Shown here piece after piece: positions 53,707 to 62,277 of a DNA stretch of 64,000 nt; position 1 is the first letter of the stretch, and every line of letters begins with the position of its first letter. The translations under genes and the position numbers were made by a program. The stretch is from Cobetia amphilecti. Its GTDB lineage: Bacteria > Pseudomonadota > Gammaproteobacteria > Pseudomonadales > Halomonadaceae. The DNA is taken from assembly GCF_030010415.1 (NCBI RefSeq), contig NZ_JASCSA010000006.1, one strand, 5' to 3'. Under the pieces are notes generated by a model, which ran no database searches, was not told the DNA's origin, and saw only the letters and a list, made by a program, of their open reading frames with translations.

Positions 53707-53773
53707 TGTGCGGTTGAAACTGCACACTTTCATCCCAGTGACTGGGCCGCCTCGCTACCGGGAACCACTTGCC

Positions 53774-54730
53774 ATGCATCTGGCTGAACTTGCCCGCCAT
53801 GATCTCAATACGCTGGTCGCGCTGCATGCGCTGCTGGAAACCCGCAGCGTGTCGCGGGCCGCTGAGCGGCTCAACCTGAGCCAGCCTGCGGTGTCTCGCA
53901 CCCTGGGCCGGCTGCGCGAGGCCTTCGATGACCCCCTGTTCGTGCGCGCACAACGCGGTCTGCGCCCCACCGCCCGCGCAGAGGCCCTCAGACAGCCCCT
54001 CGCCCGCCTGCTGCAGGAGCTGGGTGCCCTGCTGGCACCGCCCGAGTTCTCGCCTGAAGATAGCCAGCGTCGCTTTCAGCTGGCCACCACCGATTACGGC
54101 ATGCACGCCTTCGTGGCGCCCCAGATCGCCCCGCTGCACGAGCAGGCGCCCGGCATCCGTCTGGATATCCAGGCCTATGGCGGCAATGTCGAACAGCAGC
54201 TGGAAGAAGGCGGGCCGGAGCTTGCGATGTGCGTGCCCACCGCCAGGGTGCCGGCCGGCGTGCATGGTCGCGAGATCGGGGATGACCAGTTCGTCTGCGT
54301 GATGCGCCAGGACCATCCGCTGGCAGCGAAGGAGACCTTGAGCCTGGAGGACTTCCTCGCCGCCAGTCACCAATTGATCAGCATGGGTGGTGATGAGCGA
54401 GGCGCGGTGGACCTCAAGCTGGCGGAACTGGGACTGAGTCGTCAGGTCGTCATGCGCCAGCCCCATTTTCTGGCCGCCTTCAGTGTCAGCTGCCACAGCG
54501 ACCTGCTGCTGTGCGTGCCGGGCTGTCTGGCCATCAGCATGCTCGATCAGCTGCCGCTGGCCCTGCGTCCGCTGCCCATCACCCTCAACCGCTTCTCCTA
54601 CTGGCTGGTGTGGCACGAACGCCTGCATCATGACGCTGGCCACCGCTGGCTGCGCCAGACGCTCTCCACGGGCATTCAGGCCCGTCACCGCGAACTCTCC
54701 CAGCGCCTGCGTCAGCGGCTGGGCTCGTGA
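53774..54730 (+). CDS. LysR-family transcriptional regulator, NodD/PcpR-like
   Basis: 318 residues. It begins MHLAELARHDLNTLVALHAL with the helix-turn-helix SVSRAAERLNLSQPAVSRTL and DDPLFVRAQRGLRPTARAE, the signature of the NodD-like LysR branch. The effector half follows (RFQLATTDYGMHAFVAPQI). Its likely target is the divergent curA. The ATG at 53774 fits the family; an ATG at 53708 would add 22 residues. The stop codon lies inside the first unit of a 19-bp tandem repeat. Confidence 0.88.
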   Translation: MHLAELARHDLNTLVALHALLETRSVSRAAERLNLSQPAVSRTLGRLREAFDDPLFVRAQRGLRPTARAEALRQPLARLLQELGALLAPPEFSPEDSQRRFQLATTDYGMHAFVAPQIAPLHEQAPGIRLDIQAYGGNVEQQLEEGGPELAMCVPTARVPAGVHGREIGDDQFVCVMRQDHPLAAKETLSLEDFLAASHQLISMGGDERGAVDLKLAELGLSRQVVMRQPHFLAAFSVSCHSDLLLCVPGCLAISMLDQLPLALRPLPITLNRFSYWLVWHERLHHDAGHRWLRQTLSTGIQARHRELSQRLRQRLGS

Positions 54731-54780
54731 CTTGATACAAGACTCGTGACCTGACACCAAGCTCGTGACCTGACACCACA
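54724..54780. repeat. 19-bp tandem repeat, three copies, starting at a stop codon
   Basis: CTCGTGACTTGATACAAGA, CTCGTGACCTGACACCAAG and CTCGTGACCTGACACCACA. The TGA of the first CTCGTGA is the LysR stop codon, so the end of the gene is repeated twice downstream. Confidence 0.9.
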
Positions 54781-54838
54781 TCCGCACGTAGCCTCGCGGC
54801 CTGAGCTTCGATACCTGAGCCTGCGAGGCTTGAGCCCA

Positions 54839-54877
54839 TTGGCTTGAACCCAATGGCCTGAACCAATGGCTTGAACC
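54839..54877. repeat. 13-bp tandem repeat, three copies
   Basis: TTGGCTTGAACCC, AATGGCCTGAACC and AATGGCTTGAACC, directly before the ppiD terminator's T-run. Confidence 0.8.
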
Positions 54878-54911
54878 AAAAAAAGACCGCCACCCCAAGG
54901 GGTGACGGTCT
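54878..54911 (-). terminator. ppiD terminator
   Basis: AGACCG-c-CACCCC pairs with GGGGTG-a-CGGTCT around AA, followed on the minus strand by seven T residues. Confidence 0.9.
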
Positions 54912-54952
54912 CATTGGCAGGGAAAGCTGCCCACGCCAGCTGCCTGGCTCAT

Positions 54953-54993
54953 TTGCGCTCGATCAGTTGCGCTCGATCAGTTGCGCTCGATCT
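54953..54993. repeat. 14-bp tandem repeat spanning the ppiD stop codon
   Basis: TTGCGCTCGATCAG occurs twice (54953, 54967), then TTGCGCTCGAT once more (54981). The last ppiD codons (IERN) come from the third unit, the stop codon (54977-54979) from the second, and the first unit is wholly downstream. Confidence 0.9.
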
Positions 54994-56791
54994 CGGCACG
55001 CTCACGCAGAGATTCCTGCAGGCCCGTGACAGCGGCCTGAGCACGCAGACGCGTGGCCAGACGCGAGAGGAACTGGTCCATCTCGCCCGGCTTGGCCTCG
55101 CCGATCTCGGTCAGAGCGATCAGCGCGATGCCACCACTGAGCGACGCCTTGCCGTAGACCGGCTGGCCATCCTGCGGGTGCGCCAGCGTGAAGGCCTGCT
55201 TGACCAGACTCTGCGGCAGCTGGGTGCTGGCCTGACGGCTGACGTCATCAGCCTGCTGCCAGTCGATCCCCTCGAGTGATCCACCCTGACGCAGCGTCTC
55301 CAGACGCTTCTCGGCCAGTGCTTCGAGTGCCTTGGCAGTCTTGTCGGCCTTGGCTTCGCGCTGAACCTGCTGCTTGACCTCATCCAGCGCCAGCGTAGTG
55401 GCCGGACGCTGCTCGAGAACGCGCAGCACCAGACGACGGCTGTCATCCAGTTCGATGACGTCACTGTTGTAGCCCTCTTCCAGCACTTCGTCACCGAAGG
55501 CTGCCGCCATCACACCCGGCTCGGACAGCAGTTCGTCATCGTTTTCCTGCGCGACCCAGTCGGTCTTCTTCAGCGGCAGGTCCAGATCCTCGGCGACGCT
55601 GGCCAGATCATCCGCCGCGAAGCTCTCGTCCTTCAGCTGCTGCGCCTTCTCGTTGAAGGTATCGCGGGAAGCGGCCTGACGGGCTTGCGTCAGCAGCTCG
55701 TCGCGCATGTCCTCGAAGGGCGCGATGTCCAGACCGGTCACCTTGATCAGGTGCAGGCTGTCGCCGGTATCGACGATATCCGAGACCTGACCTTCATCCA
55801 GTGCGAAGGCCGCATCATCGAAGTCTTCACCGAAGATACCGCGGGTGATCACGCCAAGCTCACCGCCGTCCTCGGCCGTGGAGCTGTCTTCGGAGACTTC
55901 GGCCGCCACCTTGGCGAAGTCTTCGCCGTTGGCGAGTGCGTCACGTGCACCCTCGAGCTTGGCACGTGCCGCCGCATCATCGTCACCCTTCTCGACCATG
56001 ATGTGCGCGATTTCCCGCGGCGCGTCGGCACGCTTGGCCGCATATTCGGCCTTGAGCGTGTCTTCGCTGATATCGCCACCGCTGGCCAGCTCGTTCTGGT
56101 CCAGCAGCACGTAGGCCAGCTTGACCTGTGCCGGGCGGCGGTAGTTGTCCTGGTGGCTGTCATACCAGGCCTTGAGCTCGTCTTCGCTGACCGTCACCGG
56201 CGCATCGAGGTCCGCACTGCTCAGCGTGGCATAGCGGAAGGTGCGCGTCTGACGCTGCAGCTGGCTGAGCCTCTCTTCTTCGCCCGGCAGCACGAAGGCA
56301 CTGGCGGCAAAGCCGTCGGTCAACTGCTGGCGCAGGGTGTCGCTGCTCAGCTGCTGACGGAAGGAGGTGGGCGAATAGCCGGCGCTGGCCAGACGATTGC
56401 GGAACAGGTCGGCATCGAAGCGTCCCTTGTCGTCCTGGAAGTCCGGAATGCTCACGATCAGTTGATCGAGCTGCGCATCGGACATGTGCAGGCCGCCTTC
56501 CTCGGCGTATTGATCCAGCAGGCGGGAATCGATCATCTGGTTGATGATCTGATTGCGTGCTTCGCGCTCCTGTTCCGGCGCTACCTGGCCAGAACGGATG
56601 GCACGCTGGACTTCGGTTTCCACCGCCTGACGGCTGATGGTATCGCCATTGACCGTGGCCACGTCGTCACTGCTGGCAGTGAAGGCGCCAATGATCGACT
56701 CAACACCAAAGAAGGCAAAGGTGACGACAATGAAACCAACGATCGTCTTGGCCACCCAGCCATGCGACCGGTCTCGAATTCGTTGCAGCAT
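54977..56791 (-). CDS. ppiD: Periplasmic folding chaperone PpiD (SurA-N/parvulin)
   Basis: 604 residues. One N-terminal membrane anchor (VAKTIVGFIVVTFAFFGVES), a SurA-N-like chaperone region (about 40-170), a parvulin-type PPIase-like domain (about 265-360, with EIAHIMVEKGDDDAAARAKL and GELGVITRGIFGEDFDDAAF), and a C-terminal helical part. PpiD sits at the SecYEG exit and helps nascent periplasmic proteins; its parvulin domain is usually inactive. It lies downstream of hupB in the conserved lon-hupB-ppiD order. GAGG precedes the ATG. Confidence 0.93.
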   Translation of the reverse strand: MLQRIRDRSHGWVAKTIVGFIVVTFAFFGVESIIGAFTASSDDVATVNGDTISRQAVETEVQRAIRSGQVAPEQEREARNQIINQMIDSRLLDQYAEEGGLHMSDAQLDQLIVSIPDFQDDKGRFDADLFRNRLASAGYSPTSFRQQLSSDTLRQQLTDGFAASAFVLPGEEERLSQLQRQTRTFRYATLSSADLDAPVTVSEDELKAWYDSHQDNYRRPAQVKLAYVLLDQNELASGGDISEDTLKAEYAAKRADAPREIAHIMVEKGDDDAAARAKLEGARDALANGEDFAKVAAEVSEDSSTAEDGGELGVITRGIFGEDFDDAAFALDEGQVSDIVDTGDSLHLIKVTGLDIAPFEDMRDELLTQARQAASRDTFNEKAQQLKDESFAADDLASVAEDLDLPLKKTDWVAQENDDELLSEPGVMAAAFGDEVLEEGYNSDVIELDDSRRLVLRVLEQRPATTLALDEVKQQVQREAKADKTAKALEALAEKRLETLRQGGSLEGIDWQQADDVSRQASTQLPQSLVKQAFTLAHPQDGQPVYGKASLSGGIALIALTEIGEAKPGEMDQFLSRLATRLRAQAAVTGLQESLRERAEIERN

Positions 56792-56952
56792 GCAGGCCTC
56801 GAACTACAGGGATTGGAATGGCCACAAGGGCCGCGACTCAGTGACTGATGATTATACGCATGCCGCAGACAGATGCAGGTGACTTTGCACGACTGACTGA
56901 CTCGCCAGGGTCTTCAAATGCTTGCGCCCTGCCGACATGGCCAGGTTCAGCC

Positions 56953-57069
56953 ACAAAAAAAGCGCATCGCCAGGCGATGCGCTTCGATGTTCTGGTGCCG
57001 GTTCGGCAGTCATCAGACCACTCCCGAACCGGTACCGCGCCACCGGGTGCCTGCGAAGCAGGCAGACCT
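56953..57069 (-). terminator. hupB 3' region: two hairpins and terminator
   Basis: The terminator AAGCGCATCGC/GCGATGCGCTT (56960-56984, loop CTG) is followed by seven T residues on the minus strand. Between it and the hupB stop codon are a GCCTGC-gaa-GCAGGC hairpin (57047-57062) and a long stem GGTGCCGGTTCGG/CCGAACCGGTACC (about 56995-57042). Confidence 0.85.
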
Positions 57070-57341
57070 CAGTTGACGGCGTCTTTCAGTGCCTTGCCAG
57101 CCTTGAAGCTCGGCACCTTGGCAGCACTGATCTCGATCGGAGCGCCAGTCTGCGGGTTACGGCCAGTACGTGCAGCACGCTCCTTGACAATAAAGGTGCC
57201 GAACCCGACCAGTGCCACGGTCTCACCCTTCTTCAGGCTATCAGTGACGGTGTCGACCATCGCATCGAGTGCACGGCTAGCTGCTGCTTTCGGAATATCG
57301 GCAGATGCAGCAATGGCTTCGATCAGCTCGGATTTATTCAC
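57069..57341 (-). CDS. hupB: DNA-binding protein HU-beta
   Basis: 90 residues, MNKSELIEAIAASADIPKAA with the conserved VALVGFGTFIVKERAARTGRN beta-arm and PSFKAGKALKDAVN end. HU bends and compacts DNA as a dimer. AAGGGG lies upstream of the ATG. The gene sits between lon and ppiD as in many gammaproteobacteria, with its own terminator. Confidence 0.97.
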   Translation of the reverse strand: MNKSELIEAIAASADIPKAAASRALDAMVDTVTDSLKKGETVALVGFGTFIVKERAARTGRNPQTGAPIEISAAKVPSFKAGKALKDAVN

Positions 57342-57518
57342 TCTTCACCCCTTGAATTTGCAAAAATTACCAGAAATCAGCGCGAAAATTACGGGTGCTA
57401 AACGCGATCGCGACGAAGCGGAGTTTATAGCAACGCCCTCAAACGACTGTCAAGCAACCTCACGCGCAAAACCGCACCACGCCGCCGTTTCGACAGCGGC
57501 ATGGCCAAAAAAATCCCG

Positions 57519-59927
57519 TCAATGTGTACTGATCATTGTCTGACGACCACTGGCATCGTCTGAACGAGAATCGTCCTTCTCAGCAGTAGACTTTTCTGCT
57601 AGAGCCACCTCAAGCACTTCGTCGATCCAGCGCACCGGCCGAATATCGAGTGCATCCTTGATGGTGTCCGGCACCTCCTTGAGGTCACGGCGATTTTCCT
57701 CGGGAATCAGCACAAGCTTTATACCACCGCGTCGCGCCGCCAGCAATTTCTCCTTGAGGCCACCGATCGGCATGACTTCGCCGCGCAGGTTGACCTCACC
57801 GGTCATTGCCACGTCACAGCGCACGGGGCGTCCACAGTAAGCGGATACCATCGCGGTGACCATGGCAGCGCCCGCACTGGGGCCGTCCTTGGGCGTGGCG
57901 CCTTCCGGCACGTGAATGTGCAGGTCTTCCTTCTCGAAGCGCTCAGCCTCGATACCGAAGGCCTCGGCACGCGCACGCACCACGGTGTGGGCCGCACTCA
58001 CCGATTCCTTCATGACGTCGCCCAGTGACCCGGTCTTGCTGACACGGCCCTTGCCCGGCGTGACGACAGACTCGATGGTCAGCAGCTCACCGCCGACGGA
58101 GGTCCAGGCCAGGCCAGTGACACGGCCGATCTGGTCCTCGGCATCGGCGAGGCCGAAGCTGTACTTGCGGACACCCGCGTAGTGTTCTACCTGCTCGGCC
58201 TCAAGGTGCATGGAAGACAGCGCACCCTCCTTTGCTTCGGCGACCACACGCTCACGCACGATCTTGCGGCAGACCTTGGCGAGCTGGCGCTCAAGTTCAC
58301 GCACACCGGCTTCACGCGAGTAGTAACGGATCAGCTCGAGCACGGAGGCTTCGCTGAAGGTCAGCTCGCCCGGCTTCAGGCCATTGGCCTTGAGCTGCTT
58401 GGGCGCCAGGTAGCGCATGGCGATGGCCAGCTTCTCGTCTTCGGTGTAACCCGGCAGACGGATGATTTCCATGCGATCGCGCAGCGGCCCCGGAATGTTC
58501 ATCGAGTTGGACGTACAGATGAACAGGGTCTCGGACAGATCGTAATCAAGCTCGAGGTAGTGATCGGCGAACTTGTCGTTCTGCTCCGGGTCCAGCACCT
58601 CAAGCAGCGCCGAGGCCGGATCACCGCGGTGGTCCATGCCCAGCTTGTCGATCTCGTCGAGCAGCACCAGCGGATTCTTCACGCCCGTCTTGGCCATGCG
58701 CTGGATGATCTTGCCCGGCAGTGCCCCGATATAGGTGCGACGGTGACCGCGGATCTCGGACTCATCGCGCACGCCGCCCAGCGCCATACGGGTGTACTGG
58801 CGGTTGGTGGCACGTGCGATGGACTTGCCCAGCGAGGTCTTGCCGACACCCGGCGGACCGACCAGACACAGCACCGGCCCCTTGAGCTTCTTGACGCGCT
58901 TCTGCACGGCGAGATACTCGAGGATGCGTTCCTTGACCTCATCCAGACCGTAGTGGTCCTCGTCCAGCACCTTGGCGGCGTGGTCGATGTCATGGCGCAC
59001 ACGCGTGCGCTTCTTCCACGGCACGTCGCACAGCCAGTCCAGATAGGTGCGCACCACGGTCGCCTCGGCGGAAGTCGGCCCCATCATCTTGAGCTTGTTG
59101 AGCTCCTGGGTGGCCTTCTCCTCTGCCTCCTTCGGCATGCCGGCGTCCTTGATGCGACGCTCGTACTGCTCGACCTCGTTGGGCACGTCATCCAGCTCAC
59201 CCATTTCCTTCTGGATGGCCTTCATCTGCTCATTGAGGTAGTACTCGCGCTGCGACTTCTCCATCTGCTCCTTGACGCGGGTACGAATGCGCTTCTCGAC
59301 CTGCAACAGGTCGATCTCCGCTTCGATCAGCGTCATCAGGTGCTCGATGCGGTCACGCACCTTGTCCATCTCGAGCAGCGCCTGCTTGTCATTGATGCCC
59401 AGCGACAGATGCGCGCTGATGGTGTCCACCAGACGGCTCGGGTCTTCAATGCCCTGCAGGCTGCCCAGCACTTCGTTGGGCACCTTCTTGGAGAGCTTCA
59501 CATACTGCTCGAACTGGTTGAGCAGCACGCGCACCAGGGTTTCCTGCTCCCGCTCGGACAGCGGCTGACTGTCACGCAGGGCGACGTCGGCGATGCTGTG
59601 GCCGTCGTCGTGCAGACGAATCGCCTGGATATCGGCGCGCGAGCTGCCCTCGATCAGCACCTTGACGGTGCCATCGGGAAGCTTGAGCAGCTGCATGATG
59701 TCGGCAACGGTGCCGATGGCGAACAGGTCTTCCGCCGTCGGGTCGTCCTGGCTGGCTTCACGCTGCGCCGCAAGCAGGATCTTCTTGTCGCCTTCCATGG
59801 CCACTTCGAGGGCCTGGATCGACTTTTCCCGGCCGACGAACAGCGGAATCACCATCTGGGGATAGACCACCACATCCCGCAGCGGCAGCAGCGGAAGTGT
59901 CAGGGTCTGATCTTCGTTCTGCTCCAT
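57519..59927 (-). CDS. lon: ATP-dependent protease Lon
   Basis: 802 residues: N-terminal substrate-binding domain (LPLLPLRDVVVYPQMVIPLF), AAA+ domain with Walker A CLVGPPGVGKTSLGKSIA and Walker B PLVLLDEIDKLG, and the serine-lysine protease domain with catalytic Ser in TPKDGPSAGAAM and Lys in GLKEKLLAARRGGIK. It degrades misfolded and regulatory proteins in the cytoplasm. GAGGAA precedes the ATG. It follows clpX with a hairpin between, so it probably has its own promoter, possibly heat-shock type (59988-60016). Confidence 0.97.
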   Translation of the reverse strand: MEQNEDQTLTLPLLPLRDVVVYPQMVIPLFVGREKSIQALEVAMEGDKKILLAAQREASQDDPTAEDLFAIGTVADIMQLLKLPDGTVKVLIEGSSRADIQAIRLHDDGHSIADVALRDSQPLSEREQETLVRVLLNQFEQYVKLSKKVPNEVLGSLQGIEDPSRLVDTISAHLSLGINDKQALLEMDKVRDRIEHLMTLIEAEIDLLQVEKRIRTRVKEQMEKSQREYYLNEQMKAIQKEMGELDDVPNEVEQYERRIKDAGMPKEAEEKATQELNKLKMMGPTSAEATVVRTYLDWLCDVPWKKRTRVRHDIDHAAKVLDEDHYGLDEVKERILEYLAVQKRVKKLKGPVLCLVGPPGVGKTSLGKSIARATNRQYTRMALGGVRDESEIRGHRRTYIGALPGKIIQRMAKTGVKNPLVLLDEIDKLGMDHRGDPASALLEVLDPEQNDKFADHYLELDYDLSETLFICTSNSMNIPGPLRDRMEIIRLPGYTEDEKLAIAMRYLAPKQLKANGLKPGELTFSEASVLELIRYYSREAGVRELERQLAKVCRKIVRERVVAEAKEGALSSMHLEAEQVEHYAGVRKYSFGLADAEDQIGRVTGLAWTSVGGELLTIESVVTPGKGRVSKTGSLGDVMKESVSAAHTVVRARAEAFGIEAERFEKEDLHIHVPEGATPKDGPSAGAAMVTAMVSAYCGRPVRCDVAMTGEVNLRGEVMPIGGLKEKLLAARRGGIKLVLIPEENRRDLKEVPDTIKDALDIRPVRWIDEVLEVALAEKSTAEKDDSRSDDASGRQTMISTH

Positions 59928-59987
59928 GGCAGACGTTCCTCGGTATTCTGTGGGTGGGCCGCCTCACACGGCACTTTGATACTGAGA

Positions 59988-60016
59988 CCATGGGGGCAAG
60001 GTCATGATTTTGCAAT
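59988..60016 (-). promoter_or_regulatory. Candidate heat-shock (sigma-32) promoter of lon
   Basis: On the minus strand ATTGCAA (60010-60016) lies 13 bp before CCCCCATGG (59988-59996), resembling CTTGAA-N13-17-CCCCAT. The -35 match is partial. Confidence 0.35.
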
Positions 60017-60110
60017 GATCCCGACACGCCTGGCGGTAACTCAACGCTGAATGAAGCCGTGCGTGACCCGCGAATGCATCACAGTAAGGGTGGCTTGCGA
60101 GCGCAAACGC

Positions 60111-60136
60111 AACGGGGGGCCTTGCGGCCCCCCGTT
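60111..60136 (-). terminator. Hairpin after clpX
   Basis: AACGGGGGGCC pairs perfectly with GGCCCCCCGTT (loop of 4), 23 bp after the clpX stop codon. A weak U-rich stretch (GTTGCGTTTG) follows on the minus strand. Confidence 0.7.
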
Positions 60137-60159
60137 GGTGCGACTCAGGCCCGGACGTT

Positions 60160-61449
60160 TCAGCCGTCCTTGCCGGCCACCTTGCCCTGACTCTCTTCGT
60201 TCTTGGAGTAGATCAGCAGCGGCTTGCTGTCGCCGGCAATCACCGACTCATCCACCACCACCTTGCTGACACTCTCCTCGGACGGGATGTCATACATGGT
60301 GTCGAGCAGCACGGACTCGAGGATCGAGCGCAGACCACGTGCGCCGGTACGACGCTCGATGGCCTTGCGAGCCACGGCACGCAGCGCATCTTCGCGCAGG
60401 TCCAGCTCGACATCTTCCATCTCGAACAGGCGCGAGTACTGCTTGACCAGCGAGTTCTTCGGCTCGGTCAGAATCTGCACCAGGGCATCTTCGTCCAGCT
60501 CGGTCAGTGTCGCGATGACCGGCAGGCGGCCAACGAACTCGGGGATGAGACCGAACTTGACCAGATCACCCGGCTCGACGTCTGCCAGCACGCGACCCAC
60601 GGTCTTCTCGTCCTGCTTGCTCTTGACCTCGGCGTTGAAGCCGATGCCACCCTTCTCGGCGCGTTCGCGGATCACCTTGTCCAGCCCGGCGAAAGCACCG
60701 CCGACGATGAACAGGATGTTGCCGGTATTCACCTGCAGGAATTCCTGCTGAGGGTGCTTGCGACCGCCCTGCGGCGGCACCGAGGCAGTGGTGCCCTCGA
60801 TCAGCTTGAGCAGTGCCTGCTGCACGCCTTCACCCGAGACATCACGCGTGATGGAGGGGTTGTCGGACTTGCGTGAGATCTTGTCGATCTCATCGATGTA
60901 GACAATGCCACGCTCGGCCTTCTCGACATCGTAATCGCACTTCTGCAGCAGCTTCTGGATGATGTTCTCGACGTCCTCACCGACATAGCCCGCTTCGGTC
61001 AGGGTGGTCGCATCCGCGATGGTGAACGGGACGTTCAACAGGCGCGCCAGCGTCTCGGCCAGCAGCGTCTTGCCGCTACCGGTCGGGCCGATGAGCAGGA
61101 TGTTGGACTTGCCCAGTTCCACTTCATCCGCGGCCTTCTGGCCGGCGCGCAGACGCTTGTAGTGGTTGTACACCGCCACGGACAGCACACGCTTGGCGCG
61201 GTCCTGGCCGATCACGTAATCGTCGAGAGTGGAACGAATCTCACGCGGCGCCGGCAGGCGATCATCATCACCTTCGGCGTCGGCTTCGAGGACCTCTTCG
61301 CGAATGATGTCATTGCACAGATCGACACATTCGTCGCAGATGTAGACGGAAGGTCCCGCGATCAGCTTGCGCACTTCATTCTGGTTCTTGCCACAGAAGG
61401 AGCAGTACAGCAGTTTGCCGTTCTCGTCCTTGCCTTTGCCGTCAGCCAT
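60160..61449 (-). CDS. clpX: ClpXP protease ATPase subunit ClpX
   Basis: 429 residues: N-terminal zinc-binding domain (YCSFCGKNQNEV and YICDECVDLCNDI), AAA+ core with Walker A LLIGPTGSGKTLLAETLA and Walker B GIVYIDEIDKIS, and a C-terminal sensor region. The IGF-type loop that docks on ClpP reads GGIGFNAEV. It unfolds tagged proteins and feeds them to ClpP. The start at 61449 (MADGKGKDENGK) has AGAGG; an ATG at 61500 would add 17 residues. It lies 84 bp after clpP. Confidence 0.97.
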   Translation of the reverse strand: MADGKGKDENGKLLYCSFCGKNQNEVRKLIAGPSVYICDECVDLCNDIIREEVLEADAEGDDDRLPAPREIRSTLDDYVIGQDRAKRVLSVAVYNHYKRLRAGQKAADEVELGKSNILLIGPTGSGKTLLAETLARLLNVPFTIADATTLTEAGYVGEDVENIIQKLLQKCDYDVEKAERGIVYIDEIDKISRKSDNPSITRDVSGEGVQQALLKLIEGTTASVPPQGGRKHPQQEFLQVNTGNILFIVGGAFAGLDKVIRERAEKGGIGFNAEVKSKQDEKTVGRVLADVEPGDLVKFGLIPEFVGRLPVIATLTELDEDALVQILTEPKNSLVKQYSRLFEMEDVELDLREDALRAVARKAIERRTGARGLRSILESVLLDTMYDIPSEESVSKVVVDESVIAGDSKPLLIYSKNEESQGKVAGKDG

Positions 61450-61533
61450 TCGCGTACCTCTCAATGGCGGCGACTCCCCGGGGAGCCGCCGGAAATGCAT
61501 GTTTGCCGACGTCAGGTCAGCCGTTTACGCGGA

Positions 61534-62154
61534 TCACTCCACGTCGGGACGGCGTTCCAGCACGGCATCGATCAGGCCGTACTCCACTGCCTGATTGGCC
61601 GCCATGAAGTTGTCACGGTCGGTATCATTGGCAATGGTGTCGAAGTCCTGGCCAGTGTGGTGCGCGAGAATGCGATTGAGCTTCTCACGGATGGTCAGGA
61701 TTTCCTTGGTGTGAATCTCGATATCCGTGGCCTGACCCTGATAGCCGCCCAGCGGCTGGTGGATCATGACGCGGGAATTCGGCAGCGCGTAGCGCTTGCC
61801 GGCGGCACCGCCTGCCAGCAGCAAGGCACCCATGCTGGCTGCCTGGCCGATGCACACGGTGGACACGTCGGGCTTGATGAACTGCATGGTGTCGTAGATC
61901 GCCATCCCTGCAGTCACGGAGCCACCCGGCGAGTTGATGTACAGATGGATGTCCTTGTCCGGGTTTTCAGACTCGAGGAACAACAGCTGAGCCACGACCA
62001 GATTGGCCATGTAATCCTCAACCGGACCCACAAGGAAGATCACCCGTTCCTTCAGCAGGCGGGAATAGATGTCATAGGCCCGTTCGCCGCGAGCATTCTG
62101 CTCGACAACCATCGGAACCAGACCGCCAGCATTCTTGATGTCGAAGTCGTTCAT
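61534..62154 (-). CDS. clpP: ATP-dependent Clp protease proteolytic subunit
   Basis: 206-residue serine protease that forms a 14-subunit chamber with ClpX or ClpA. The catalytic triad is visible: Ser in CIGQAASMGALLLA, His in SRVMIHQPLGGYQGQA and Asp in ANDTDRDNFM. SPGGSVTAGMAIYDTMQ forms the substrate strand. The start at 62154 has AAGGAAG; 14 extra in-frame residues upstream are unlikely. It follows tig and a hairpin. Confidence 0.97.
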   Translation of the reverse strand: MNDFDIKNAGGLVPMVVEQNARGERAYDIYSRLLKERVIFLVGPVEDYMANLVVAQLLFLESENPDKDIHLYINSPGGSVTAGMAIYDTMQFIKPDVSTVCIGQAASMGALLLAGGAAGKRYALPNSRVMIHQPLGGYQGQATDIEIHTKEILTIREKLNRILAHHTGQDFDTIANDTDRDNFMAANQAVEYGLIDAVLERRPDVE

Positions 62155-62216
62155 GGGGGCTTCCTTCATCCGATGACATTGATATCCATTGAGCATGCCA
62201 CTTTACCCCGCCCACT

Positions 62217-62250
62217 GACCAGAGACCCGGCCGTAGCCGGGTCTCTGGTC
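62217..62250 (-). terminator. Perfect hairpin between tig and clpP
   Basis: A 15-bp perfect stem (62217-62231 with 62236-62250, loop of 4) 27 bp after the tig stop codon. There is no U-run, so it may partly terminate or stabilise the tig message. Confidence 0.65.
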
Positions 62251-62277
62251 TAGCAAGCACTAGGGGTCAACCAAGCT

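Noticed and set aside
53510..54898. Upstream extension of the curA frame to a 795-codon ORF
   Set aside because: The extra part is antisense to a clear LysR gene, and curA has a strong ribosome site at 53509.
56993..57062. tRNA-like or small RNA gene after hupB
   Set aside because: The two hairpins do not form a cloverleaf and are better read as the structured 3' end of the hupB message.
58182..60050. Long plus-strand open frame (622 codons)
   Set aside because: Antisense to lon along its length; composition is a mirror of lon codons and there is no ribosome site.
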